DNA of 64,000 nucleotides from an uncultured Roseburia sp. GTDB taxonomy: Bacteria > Bacillota > Clostridia > Lachnospirales > Lachnospiraceae. The position numbers and the translations under genes were made by a program. Of the stretch, positions 41,954-50,705 are shown piece after piece (positions within the stretch are counted from its first letter, which is position 1; every line of letters begins with the position of its first letter). The notes beneath the pieces were generated by a model. It was not told the origin of the DNA, did no database searches, and saw nothing but the letters and a program-made list of their open reading frames with translations. The stretch spans positions 62,001 through 126,000 of the forward strand of contig CAKQXQ010000001.1 of NCBI GenBank assembly GCA_934292805.1, written 5' to 3'.

Positions 41954-42763
41954 CTATATAAGTTCCTTCATAGCCTGTAAATACTGTTCTTTATTCGGTG
42001 CTGCTCCATGCCATCCCACCTCATTTTCCATATAGGAAACGCCTTTTCCTTTTATGGTATGGCATACGATCACGCTAGGTGCTCCCTGTACTTTTTTTGC
42101 TTTTTCTATTGTCTCATCAAGTGCTTCAATATTATGCCCGTCTGTCTCATACACACTCCACCCAAATGCTTTGAACTTATCTGCAATTGGTTCAACATTC
42201 ATTACATTTTCGACTCTTCCATCGATCTGCAATTTATTTTGATCTACAAACAAAATCAAGTTATCAAGCTTATAATGACTTGCACTCATCACAGCTTCCC
42301 ATATCTGTCCTTCCTGCAGTTCTCCATCACCACATACACAATATACATAAAAATCTTTTTTCTCTGTTTTCGAATAAAGTGCCATTCCATTGGCTGCTGA
42401 TAATCCTTGTCCTAATGATCCGGTAGACATATCAACTCCCGGAATTTTTCCTCTGCAAGGATGACCTTGCAAATAACTATCGATTTTCCTTAACGTCTTC
42501 AAATCTTCCCTTGGGAAAAAACCTCTCATTGCCAATGCCGCATAATATGCTGGTGCTGCATGACCTTTTGACAGTACAAATCTATCTCTATTTTCTTTAT
42601 TTGGTTTCTTTTCATCAATATTCATCTGTTTAAAATAAAGAACAGTAAGTATTTCACAAATTGAAAGCGATCCTCCCGGATGACCACTCTGTGCCTGGTA
42701 AATGGCGTCTACCACTAACCTTCGCATTTCTTTTGATACATTATATAACCCTTCATATTCCAT
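41954..42763 (-). CDS. Transketolase, N-terminal subunit (split enzyme)
   Basis: The 269-aa product is the TPP pyrophosphate-binding domain: AIYQAQSGHPGGSLS near residue 19, RFVLSKGHAAPAYYA near 62, DMSTGSLGQGLSAANG near 110 and the TPP motif CGDGELQEGQIWEAVM ending FVDQNK near 143-170. It has GGTGG upstream and lies 4 bases after the first ABC ATPase gene, so importer and transketolase are co-expressed. Together with the C-terminal subunit it forms a complete enzyme. Confidence 0.92.
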   Translation of the reverse strand: MEYEGLYNVSKEMRRLVVDAIYQAQSGHPGGSLSICEILTVLYFKQMNIDEKKPNKENRDRFVLSKGHAAPAYYAALAMRGFFPREDLKTLRKIDSYLQGHPCRGKIPGVDMSTGSLGQGLSAANGMALYSKTEKKDFYVYCVCGDGELQEGQIWEAVMSASHYKLDNLILFVDQNKLQIDGRVENVMNVEPIADKFKAFGWSVYETDGHNIEALDETIEKAKKVQGAPSVIVCHTIKGKGVSYMENEVGWHGAAPNKEQYLQAMKELI

Positions 42764-42767
42764 ATAT

Positions 42768-43517
42768 CTACCACCATTTTATTAATTCTGTAACTTTTTT
42801 ACGGATTTCAATGAATTCTGGATCCGCCACATTTCTTGGATGTGGCATTGTTACTGGAAGCTCCGCTTTGATTGTTGTCGGTTTATTAGTTAAAACTAAA
42901 ACCCTTTCCGCAAGATAAACAGCTTCTTCCAAATTATGTGTAATAAATAAAACCGTTGCACCTGTTTCTTTCCATAGTCTTATTACTTCATCTTCCAGAT
43001 AAAATCTCATTTTAATATCCATCTGTCCATATGGTTCATCCATAAGCAAGAGATCCGGATTCATTGCAAATGCTCTTCCTATTACAACTCTTTGCTCTAA
43101 GCTCACAGACATTTCATGTGGATATGTTTTTCGATATTTTTCCAATCCCAAAAGATCAATAATTTTATTTGCCTGTTCTTCAATATATTTTGCCGGATAT
43201 TTTTTTATCTTTAATCCATATTTAATATTGTCTTCTGCTGTCAGCCATGGAATTGCAGAAGGTTCCTGAAATACAAATGCAAGATTATGATCATGCGGAT
43301 CTGCTGGTTTTCCATCAATCAGTATCTCTCCACTAGTTGGCTCTATTAATTTGGTAAGTAAATTTAAGAATGTTGTTTTACCACAGCCTGTAGGTCCGAC
43401 AATACACAAAAATTCCCCTTTTTTTATATTAAAAGAAATGTCCTTTAGTACTTCCAGATCCCCAAAATTCTTACAAAGATTGTGTACCTGTACCTTATCC
43501 TTTCTTTCCTCTGCCAT
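42768..43517 (-). CDS. ABC importer ATPase with degenerate signature motif
   Basis: This 249-aa ATPase of the NitD/TauB/SsuB group has Walker A VGPTGCGKTTFLN at about residue 37, Q-loop VFQEPSAIPW, Walker B LLLMDEPYGQMD and H-loop FITHNLEEA. The signature that is normally LSGGQ reads MSVSLEQRV here. A second ATPase with an intact signature is encoded directly upstream, so the importer probably has one normal and one degenerate ATP site. It lies between that gene and the transketolase genes. Confidence 0.85.
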   Translation of the reverse strand: MAEERKDKVQVHNLCKNFGDLEVLKDISFNIKKGEFLCIVGPTGCGKTTFLNLLTKLIEPTSGEILIDGKPADPHDHNLAFVFQEPSAIPWLTAEDNIKYGLKIKKYPAKYIEEQANKIIDLLGLEKYRKTYPHEMSVSLEQRVVIGRAFAMNPDLLLMDEPYGQMDIKMRFYLEDEVIRLWKETGATVLFITHNLEEAVYLAERVLVLTNKPTTIKAELPVTMPHPRNVADPEFIEIRKKVTELIKWW

Positions 43518-43538
43518 ATCCGTCTTCTCCTTTACATC

Positions 43539-44309
43539 CTACAATGCCATATCCGTATTATTCTCAATAATACTTCTTAATTCCAGAAATTCTTTGCTCA
43601 TATTGTCTCTTGGCTTCTTAATCTCGGGAACATAAATTTCCTTAATCGTTGCCGGACAGTTACTCAAAAGAATAATTCGATCACCTAATGTAAGTGCTTC
43701 CTCGATATTATTCGTTACAAACACAACCGTTCTTTTGTCTTGTTCCCAGATTCTTAACACTTCATCTTCCATTAAATATCTTGTCTGTGCATCCAGTGCT
43801 CCAAATGGTTCGTCCATCAATAATACACCTGGATTCGTTGAATAGGCTCTCGCTATACCAACTCTCTGTTTCATGCCACCAGATAACTGTCTCGGATATT
43901 TGTCTTCAAATCCAGTAAGCCCTACTAAATCAATATATTTCTGTGCAATTTTTCTTCGTTCTGTTTTATCCATATTACGAATTTTCAAACCAAATTCAAC
44001 ATTTTCCATGACAGTTTTCCATTCGAACAACGCTGTTTTCTGAAAAACCAGTCCAAATCCATCATTTACACCTGTAAATTTTTTGCCTTCATACAACATT
44101 TCTCCTTTTGTCGGTTCTTCCAGTCCCGCAATCAGATTCAATAAAACTGTTTTTCCACACTGGCCTGGTCCTAATAAAACAAGAAATTCATTTTCATATA
44201 CGTCAAAAGAAACGTCATCAACTGCTTCCATTGTTTCTTTTCTTGTGTAATATGATTTTGAGATATTTTTTAAACTCATTTTTATTCTATTCCGGTTTTC
44301 CATGGACAT
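43539..44309 (-). CDS. ABC importer ATPase with intact signature motif
   Basis: I choose the ATG at 44309 (MSMENRNRIKMSLKNISK), or 44303, after AGAGAGGAG; it overlaps the permease gene by about 25 bases. The 256-aa protein has Walker A LLGPGQCGKTVLLN, Q-loop VFQKTALFEW, signature LSGGMKQRVGIARA, Walker B VLLMDEPFGALD and the H-loop region VFVTNNIEEAL, where Asn replaces the usual His. It belongs to the nitrate/taurine/sulfonate importer ATPases and should pair with the neighbouring ATPase. Confidence 0.87.
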   Translation of the reverse strand: MSMENRNRIKMSLKNISKSYYTRKETMEAVDDVSFDVYENEFLVLLGPGQCGKTVLLNLIAGLEEPTKGEMLYEGKKFTGVNDGFGLVFQKTALFEWKTVMENVEFGLKIRNMDKTERRKIAQKYIDLVGLTGFEDKYPRQLSGGMKQRVGIARAYSTNPGVLLMDEPFGALDAQTRYLMEDEVLRIWEQDKRTVVFVTNNIEEALTLGDRIILLSNCPATIKEIYVPEIKKPRDNMSKEFLELRSIIENNTDMAL

Positions 44310-45061
44310 AATCTCCTCTCTAATGCTGATAAACAAATTGAAATCAGGAAACCAACCATACCTATTAACAGCATACAACAAATAACCATTGCAATATCAT
44401 ATGCTTCCATACCTCTTGTGATCAAGAATCCTACACCCGATTTACTTGCCATCATCTCAGCTGCAAGAACTATCATCCATCCGGAACTTACCGCTGTTCT
44501 GATACCTGCAAAAATAGTTGGAAGAGCTGCTGGCAAAACTATTTCTTTCAATGTCTGAACGCTATTAGCCTTATAAACCTTACCTACATTTAATAAAATT
44601 GGACTTACAAGCTTTACTCCAGTATATGTATTTAAAATAATCGGAATAATAGCACCTATTAACACCAGAAAAACCTTCGACACTTCTCCTACACCAAACC
44701 ATAAAATTACAAGTGGAATCCATGCAATTGGTGGAATGGGTCTCAGAAACTCAAAAATAGGACTTACAAAAGCATTTATTTTCTTATTCCATCCCATTCC
44801 TAGTCCTAAAGGAACTCCGATCAAACTTGCAATTGCTACTGCACATAATACACGTTTTAAGCTAGCCCACACATGTCCCATTAATGTTACTTTACTTATC
44901 GGTCTCTGGCACATAAAAATAAATTTTTCAAAGCACTTTGCCGGAGATGGCAGGAAATCTGGATTAGAATGTGACACTGCAATCCATACAATTAATATTA
45001 TTGCAAAAGAAAGTACACCACAGATTATCTTTTTTCTATTAAAATTCTGTTTCTTTTTCAT
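44282..45061 (-). CDS. ABC importer permease (NitT/TauT type), second
   Basis: The 259-aa permease has six membrane segments and the inner-membrane EAA-type loop in SVQTLKEIVLPAALPTIFAG near residue 165, as in SsuC/TauC. FLRPIPPIAWIPLVILWFG near 108 is a strong family signature. It is a paralogue of the permease encoded directly upstream, so the two probably form a heterodimeric channel. Confidence 0.9.
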   Translation of the reverse strand: MKKKQNFNRKKIICGVLSFAIILIVWIAVSHSNPDFLPSPAKCFEKFIFMCQRPISKVTLMGHVWASLKRVLCAVAIASLIGVPLGLGMGWNKKINAFVSPIFEFLRPIPPIAWIPLVILWFGVGEVSKVFLVLIGAIIPIILNTYTGVKLVSPILLNVGKVYKANSVQTLKEIVLPAALPTIFAGIRTAVSSGWMIVLAAEMMASKSGVGFLITRGMEAYDIAMVICCMLLIGMVGFLISICLSALERRLCPWKTGIE

Positions 45062-45114
45062 CTGTATTTTTTCCTTTCTGAACCATATACTTCAGGTTGT
45101 TTTTATTTGTTTCA

Positions 45115-45954
45115 TCATCGTTCTGTTCTCCAAGGAGTCGCTTTCCCCTCGATTTTCGACAGTCCAAATGACATCAACGCACCGGATATACCAATTGTGA
45201 GCATACCTACAATAATAATATCTGACCGTGCAAAATTTCGACCCTGCTGAATCATATAACCCAATCCCGCTGTTGCAGATAACATTTCAGCTGCCACGAG
45301 AGCCGACCATGCGTTGCCAAGAGCGATCCTTAAACTTGTAAATACTAATGGCATAGCACTAGGAATACAGATTGTTCGGAATATCTGCCATCTGCTTGCA
45401 CCACATGTTTTTGCCACATTAATTAGAGTCGGGTTCGTTAATGTAACTCCAAGATGTGCATTTATAACACATGGCACAAATGCTGACATAAAAATAATGA
45501 AAGCCTTTGCAGGATATCCAATACCTAACCATAATATTGAAACAGGAATCCATGCAATCGGTGGAATAGGTCTTACCACTTCAAATATTGGTCTAATAAA
45601 CCATTCTGCTATTTTATAATATCCCATGACTAATCCTAATGGAACGCCTATGACTACTGCAGCCACAAATCCTGATAATGCTAATTTAAAGCTTGTCCAG
45701 AAATGGATTGGAATCGTTGCACCGTCTGGATTCGGATCTGTCATTTTATTAAAAAATGTCTGTATTACTTTTGTTGGTGGATTCAAATATCTGCTTGGAA
45801 TCAGACCGATTGTTGTTACCAATTGCCATATTCCAAAAAATAATGCCAAACTCACAAAAGATATTGCTAAAAGTTTTATTTTTTCTTTTCTTGCATTTTT
45901 ATTTTCAATTTCAATAGAAGAAAGCTGCTTTGAAGTCTGTTTATTATCTGACAT
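45115..45954 (-). CDS. ABC importer permease (NitT/TauT type), first
   Basis: The 279-aa permease has a charged N-terminus (about 25 residues), six membrane segments, VVRPIPPIAWIPVSILWLG near residue 127 and the coupling loop CGASRWQIFRTICIPSAMPL near 185. GGAGGAAATTT precedes the ATG. Permeases of this group serve importers for nitrate, sulfonates, taurine and pyrimidines; here they serve a sugar-type operon, so the substrate is uncertain. A paralogous permease follows. Confidence 0.9.
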   Translation of the reverse strand: MSDNKQTSKQLSSIEIENKNARKEKIKLLAISFVSLALFFGIWQLVTTIGLIPSRYLNPPTKVIQTFFNKMTDPNPDGATIPIHFWTSFKLALSGFVAAVVIGVPLGLVMGYYKIAEWFIRPIFEVVRPIPPIAWIPVSILWLGIGYPAKAFIIFMSAFVPCVINAHLGVTLTNPTLINVAKTCGASRWQIFRTICIPSAMPLVFTSLRIALGNAWSALVAAEMLSATAGLGYMIQQGRNFARSDIIIVGMLTIGISGALMSFGLSKIEGKATPWRTER

Positions 45955-46065
45955 AAATTTCCTCCATAAATAATTCTATTATAAAATACGCTTCCTCGTA
46001 TATTACTGCGGCACAGTGTAATAACTCGGAAGCGCATTCTGACGATCTATTAAGTCATCCCATAT

Positions 46066-47154
46066 TTACTTTAAGTTATCAACAAATTCTGTGCAAATGC
46101 AATCTCCACTGGCTAATTTGTCATAATCTTCCTGTGTTATATTTCCCTGATTCTTCAAGAATTCAGCAAATACTAACAGCTGATTTAAAACCTGACCATC
46201 ATCCATATATTCTTTCTGCTGTTCTACTGTAGCAAATGGTCTGTATTCAATATCTTTTTCACAGTTTTCCAGTGTAGTTGTGATACCTTCATCCATAGAA
46301 AAATCATATAACCACTGAGGTGCTTCATCTTTATGAGCTGTAATATAATCCGCACCTTCCTGGTATGTCTGTAACCATTTCTGTACTAACTCAGGTTTAT
46401 TTTCAATAGCATCATCTGTTGCAAGAATAATATTATAAAAATCAAGTCCCAAATCTTCGGCAGAAGATACTTTAACCCATCCTAATTCCTCTGCCTGATA
46501 GCCAAATGGTGACCAAAGTGCTACCATATCTGCCTCTCCTGATTTAAAAGCCGGGAACCCTTGTGCAACTGACATGTCTACAATATTGATATCGTCTTTC
46601 GAAAGACCGAATTTTTCAAGTGTTGCAAACAAAACTAGCTGACAGTTACTTGCACTCTGACATATAACTGTAATTCCTTTCCACTCATCCGCAGTTCCTT
46701 TTAAATTAGGATAATCTTTTAATTCACCTGTTGTATTGGCTAATGGGCTGTCAGGTCTTACCCATAAATCCACTGTTGCAGATTCTGATGCTGAAATACC
46801 AATCACTTTCAAATCATATCCAATCAGCCCTGTTACTGCACCAGCCATTCCAGTTGTTCCCACATCCCATGCATTCGTTGCAACTGCTTCATTCTGAGCA
46901 GCTCCCCCAGCATACATTGTTACCTGTGGATCCAAACCATTTTCAGTGTAAAATCCCTGATCAATCGCAACCTGTGTTGGTAATCCATGAATATATGGAT
47001 GATGGCTGACATTAATCTTTTCCAATTTTCCAGGTGTACTTTCTGTACTTCCACCTGTTACGTTATTAGTGCTTCCTGTACTTCCGCAGGAACATAACAT
47101 AACTGCCATTGCCATAACTGCTGCAATTGCTCTAAACTTTTTTCCATTTCTCAT
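46066..47154 (-). CDS. Substrate-binding lipoprotein of the NitT/TauT-type importer
   Basis: The ATG at 47154 (MRNGKKFRAIAAVMAM) has AGGAGG seven bases upstream; product 362 aa. A signal peptide ends in a lipobox AVMLCSCGS, so the protein is lipid-anchored. After a Ser/Thr/Gly linker the mature part has the SsuA/TauA-like pattern: GLPTQVAIDQGFYTENGLDP near residue 64 and VGTTGMAGAVTGL near 104, an aligned pocket with KSGEADMVALWSPF near 220. It is the first gene after the regulated promoter. The ligand is not readable; an anionic pathway precursor would fit this family better than a free neutral sugar. Confidence 0.88.
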   Translation of the reverse strand: MRNGKKFRAIAAVMAMAVMLCSCGSTGSTNNVTGGSTESTPGKLEKINVSHHPYIHGLPTQVAIDQGFYTENGLDPQVTMYAGGAAQNEAVATNAWDVGTTGMAGAVTGLIGYDLKVIGISASESATVDLWVRPDSPLANTTGELKDYPNLKGTADEWKGITVICQSASNCQLVLFATLEKFGLSKDDINIVDMSVAQGFPAFKSGEADMVALWSPFGYQAEELGWVKVSSAEDLGLDFYNIILATDDAIENKPELVQKWLQTYQEGADYITAHKDEAPQWLYDFSMDEGITTTLENCEKDIEYRPFATVEQQKEYMDDGQVLNQLLVFAEFLKNQGNITQEDYDKLASGDCICTEFVDNLK

Positions 47155-47191
47155 CGACAACATCCTCCTAAACATTATACATTTACTTTTC

Positions 47192-47207
47192 GGTAAAACG
47201 TTTTACC
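47192..47207. promoter_or_regulatory. LacI-type operator, perfect palindrome
   Basis: GGTAAAACGTTTTACC is a perfect 16-base palindrome with the central CG of LacI-family operators. It starts 7 bases after the -10 element of the operon promoter, covering the expected transcription start, which is the classic position for repression. The likely ligand is the LacI protein encoded at 39925-40935. Confidence 0.85.
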
Positions 47208-47213
47208 ACTTGT

Positions 47214-47242
47214 ATTATGTCAAAACCATCTTTATATGTCAA
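47214..47242 (-). promoter_or_regulatory. Promoter of the importer/transketolase operon
   Basis: TTGACA (47242-47237) is a consensus -35 and CATAAT (47219-47214) the -10, with a 17-base spacer on the minus strand. The start of transcription should fall inside the operator. Confidence 0.85.
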
Positions 47243-47313
47243 TATTTTTTGTCTATTTTGCACATATTCATCATTTTAAACAAATACTACAAGTGCATAT
47301 TGTATATTATTTC

Positions 47314-47329
47314 AGTAAAACGTTTATAT
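47314..47329. promoter_or_regulatory. Second, imperfect LacI-type operator
   Basis: AGTAAAACGTTTATAT shares the core TAAAACGTTT with the main operator. Its centre is 122 bases upstream of the main one. The pair could support DNA looping. Confidence 0.55.
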
Positions 47330-47381
47330 TAAAGCAATTCTCTTCTCAGTCATTCCCGTAAATAATAAATAACCAAAATAA

Positions 47382-47416
47382 TCAAGAAGTCAGGCGGAAA
47401 CCGCCTGACTTCTTGA
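47382..47416. terminator. Perfect 16-bp hairpin between two operons
   Basis: TCAAGAAGTCAGGCGG and its perfect complement flank an AAA loop. It separates the importer operon from the genes at 47.6-49.9 kb. No long T-run follows on either strand, but the GC-rich stem is strong. Confidence 0.7.
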
Positions 47417-47576
47417 CATACCTGATTAATTATAGTTTCTTTTTGGAAATTCCAGTTCGCCAATTCCTACCTCACTGCAAATACCTGACAACTCTTTTAA
47501 TATTTTTTTCCTTTCATTATCAAACCAAGACAGCATTAACATTCTATACAAAAACACTGCAGGTACTTTCGCTTTC

Positions 47577-48990
47577 TCATGATTTTTCGTACTTTTCAAT
47601 CAAACACTGATGTCTTTTACTATCTCTATCGTAGTTGATCCCAACAAGTAAAATATCTCCGGTATAATTTTGAACTGACATAGGATACTTTTTCTCTTTC
47701 ATCTGCTGCATTGCGGTCTGTGCACTCTGGTTCCATTTCAATTCTACAATCAGTGCCGGATAGTCCGCTTTATATTCAGGCTTTGGGAGATACACAAAAT
47801 CTGCAAATCCACGCCCTGTCGGTAATTCCCGGATTGGCTTAAAATAGCATTTCATTCCATGGCTGACTTTGAACTGCCCTAGTGAGTTCCTGGCGTATCT
47901 CTTCATTTGGAATAAATGCTGTTCTGGTATACTGGTCATAGCCAAGATATCCCAAGTGAATCATATAAGTGAGGACCTCATCTTTGCTATGAATATTTGC
48001 CGTATCATTTTTAAAAGTCGCAGTGTCAACTTTTACATTTGCACCGGAAAGCATCTCGATAATAGCAGTTTTTAATCCATCATAATTCATATTGATCAAT
48101 GGTGTAATTGTCTCGTAAGATGCTGTTTCAGACCAGTAACTTTTGAATTCCCCTTTCAGCATCACACCTACAACTGCTCTTGGATTGTAAACCTGACAGT
48201 CTCTCAGGAGATATCCATCATACCAGCGTTTGACTTCATCAAAATTCTGATGATATTGTTCTGCCAGCCTTGCCACTTCCTCCTCTGTAAAACCAATATA
48301 TGGCGACAAACTTCCTGCACTCAGCATTGTAAATTCGTCAAAATTATTCAATGCCGACTGCGTCTTTTCCTTTTTGACCGGAAGAATCCCAGTAAGATAA
48401 GCAAGCTGTATGTATTTTGTTGGCTCTGTTCCCTTGAACAATCCTCTCAGAAAATTAATATATGCATCCTGTGCCTTACGATCTGTGGAAGCATCTCTGA
48501 TCAGCACATCCCATTCATCAATAATAATAATAAACTTCTGCCCTGTTTTCTCCCTGATACGCGAAAGTGCATCTGATAAATTAGATACTTTTTCTGATAA
48601 AATATCTGGATATATTTCCTGAAGTTCGTCCATGACAGAACCTGTAATAAATGTCACAATATTATCAGTGTTTTCACAATTTGCCAAAAACCACTGAATA
48701 TCAATATGGATTACATCATACTTATTGAGGTGCTTATTAAAATCGTCTTTTTTACTGATTTCCAGTCCTGAAAACATCTGTCTGGAATCCGCTCCCTTAC
48801 TGTAATATGCTGCGAGCATATTTGCCGTATAGGATTTTCCAAATCTGCGTGGTCTGCTATTGCAGATATATGCATCTGTTGTGTCAAGTACGCTGTTCGT
48901 ATATTCAATTAATCCTGTCTTGTCCACATAGATTTTCGAATTAAGTGCCACCTGAAATGCACTATTATCTGGATTGACGAATCTTCCCAT
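47577..48990 (-). pseudogene. Frameshifted AAA-ATPase/PD-(D/E)XK (DUF1703-type) gene
   Basis: From the ATG at 48990 (MGRFVNPDNSAFQVALNSKI) the frame encodes the 'predicted AAA-ATPase' domain with RPRRFGKSYTANMLAAYY near residue 46, IIIIDEWDVLIRD and GILPVKKEKTQSALNNFDEF. It stops after WNEMLF at 47839. The next frame continues with YFKPIRELPTGRGFADF and YPALIVELKWNQSAQTAMQQ, the PD-(D/E)XK C-terminal domain. Between the two parts about 50 family residues are missing, so a small deletion joined them out of frame. The family is very common in gut anaerobes, of unknown function. A second N-terminal remnant is at about 37.5 kb. Confidence 0.88.
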
Positions 48991-49018
48991 TTCTGCACTG
49001 CTCCCTTCTGCAAGATGA

Positions 49019-49858
49019 TTATTCACATATTTTTTGAACTATCTGGTTAATAATATCAAGTTTCCAGACATACCCAAGACTACTATCTTTATTGGTTCTT
49101 CCGCTATATATCCCGATCAGCTGTGCACCATCTTCCGTTACTCTTGCCAATACCGGCGATCCACTCTGCCCTTCCCATGTTTTTGCATCTACCAAAAAAG
49201 CTTCCACAATACTATGACTTCTTTCACTCATCAGTGCATCCACTGGAACTACAAGCTGTTGTTCATACTCACTCGCAATTGTTCCATTATTCCAAATAGC
49301 ATACCATCCATCATGTCCTGTAGATCTATATCCAAATGGAAAACCTACGACAAATACATTTTCTGTAACATAGTGTTTTTCTTTTTTGTTTGTATAATTG
49401 TAATAATACCAGTCACAACTTTTACACTGTCGGATTTCTTTTATATTTTCAATACTTTTATGATATCGCTCTGTCACATCAATTACTGCAACATCTATCA
49501 TATCGCTCTTTTCATTTTCATACCATATTTTATCCAACTGACTTTGTATATCCTCATATAATTCAAAAGCTAATGTTGCCTCAAAATACTCGTGGGAACC
49601 ATCATTATTAATGATATCAAAATTCACAACTGCACGTAAAGCTGTCGGAATGGATCCGTATGATGAAATGCACTGTCCAGTAAATGTATTTTTCCCAGTA
49701 ACCACATGCTTATTTGTTACGAGAAACATTCTATCTTTATATTTATAGTAAAATCCTGTCGCAGTTCCAAGAATCTTTACATCTTCTCCATAATAATCAT
49801 CCTTTTGATCACAAAAAATACTTTCTATATATACCGATTTTAAAGTGCTACTGTTCAT
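49019..49858 (-). CDS. Trypsin-like serine protease domain protein
   Basis: The 279-aa protein shows a full chymotrypsin-fold triad: His in FLVTNKHVVTG near residue 51, Asp in SDMIDVAVIDV near 122 and Ser in WEGQSGSPVLA near 229. There is no signal peptide or membrane segment, so it acts in the cytoplasm. GGGAGGATT precedes the ATG. Its end overlaps the upstream part of the frameshifted AAA gene. Cytoplasmic trypsin-like proteins of this type are often found in defence-like neighbourhoods, where they may cleave a partner after activation; here the partner is unknown. Confidence 0.78.
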   Translation of the reverse strand: MNSSTLKSVYIESIFCDQKDDYYGEDVKILGTATGFYYKYKDRMFLVTNKHVVTGKNTFTGQCISSYGSIPTALRAVVNFDIINNDGSHEYFEATLAFELYEDIQSQLDKIWYENEKSDMIDVAVIDVTERYHKSIENIKEIRQCKSCDWYYYNYTNKKEKHYVTENVFVVGFPFGYRSTGHDGWYAIWNNGTIASEYEQQLVVPVDALMSERSHSIVEAFLVDAKTWEGQSGSPVLARVTEDGAQLIGIYSGRTNKDSSLGYVWKLDIINQIVQKICE

Positions 49859-49945
49859 AATCCTCCCACCGACTACACTATTTTACTATTTGATTAACTA
49901 TGGGACATTTACAAATAAAATTCCTCAGCTATTCTCATTTGATTT

Positions 49946-50066
49946 TTATAATAAATCTACTACAATATTTTTTCCTTCAAGATGTTTCGATTCATATGTA
50001 TTTCCATTATTTCCCCGATTATATTCAACATAAACTTTATAATCGCAAAAAGGCAATTTTTTGAAC
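49946..50066 (-). pseudogene. Short C-terminal gene fragment of unknown family
   Basis: One frame reads FKKLPFCDYKVYVEYNRGNN, then GNTYESKHLEGKNIVVDLL and a stop, preceded by an in-frame TAG. The regular, polar, protein-like composition suggests the tail of a deleted gene; I do not recognise the family. The rest of 49859-50102 shows nothing. Confidence 0.3.
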
Positions 50067-50102
50067 TAATAAAGTACCTGCACCTTTAACCTTTGTTTCA
50101 AC

Positions 50103-50690
50103 CTACTCAAAAAGCTCACTTATAAAATATTTTTCAAAATCCTCTCTATCAACCGTATATACATCTTTAAAAAGAATTCCTTTATATTTTGCCAAGTCAA
50201 ATTTCTTGTCCAGCTTGTCAATACCCTGTTTTCCCGCCAATGTTGCCAATTTCTCAGAAAACAAATTAAATGCCTGTGAAGTTGAATAATCTGTATTCGT
50301 CTTCTCCTGTTTGTTATTATCGTTATAAACAATAATAACCGTAGTTTTCCCTGCCACATCGCTTCTTGTGATATTTTCATTCATTACAAGTGTTGACACA
50401 CTATCATAAATCTTATTTTTCAACCATTTTTTGTCAATAGTTCCTTCTTCCTGATTTTTAAATTCAATCAAATATGTATCCTGTGGCGTCTTCTCCAAGT
50501 AGCCATCGCAGGACATATTTTTCTCTCCACGTACTTTTTTACAAAATTTGCCTGAAATACCGTCAAAATTATACATTCTATGTCCGGAATCATTATCGTT
50601 AATCAATGATATATCATGTTCCTTGTCATAAGAAAGTTCACTCAACTTTGCAAAATACGGACGATAATCTTTGATCAATCTGTCATTCAT
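50103..50690 (-). CDS. Small PD-(D/E)XK-like protein paired with a RecF-like ATPase
   Basis: The 195-aa protein has a possible nuclease core: MSCDGYLEK (Asp) near residue 60 and TYLIEFKNQEEG (E-x-K) near 72, as in PD-(D/E)XK enzymes, followed by a helical KKWLKNKIYDSVSTL. The C-terminal part (AFNLFSEKLATLAGKQGIDK) is helical. GAGGG precedes the ATG, which lies 15 bases after the ATPase gene, so the two form an operon. A relative survives as a fragment at 37.6 kb. It is probably the effector or cofactor of the ATPase. The nuclease call rests on short motifs. Confidence 0.6.
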   Translation of the reverse strand: MNDRLIKDYRPYFAKLSELSYDKEHDISLINDNDSGHRMYNFDGISGKFCKKVRGEKNMSCDGYLEKTPQDTYLIEFKNQEEGTIDKKWLKNKIYDSVSTLVMNENITRSDVAGKTTVIIVYNDNNKQEKTNTDYSTSQAFNLFSEKLATLAGKQGIDKLDKKFDLAKYKGILFKDVYTVDREDFEKYFISELFE

Positions 50691-50705
50691 CTTCTGCCCT
50701 CACTT

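Noticed and set aside
41015..47154. Sulfoquinovose transketolase (sulfo-TK) pathway
   Set aside because: Split transketolase and a NitT/TauT importer fit, but the specific isomerases, dehydrogenases and exporter are absent, while AraD- and UlaE-type epimerases are present.
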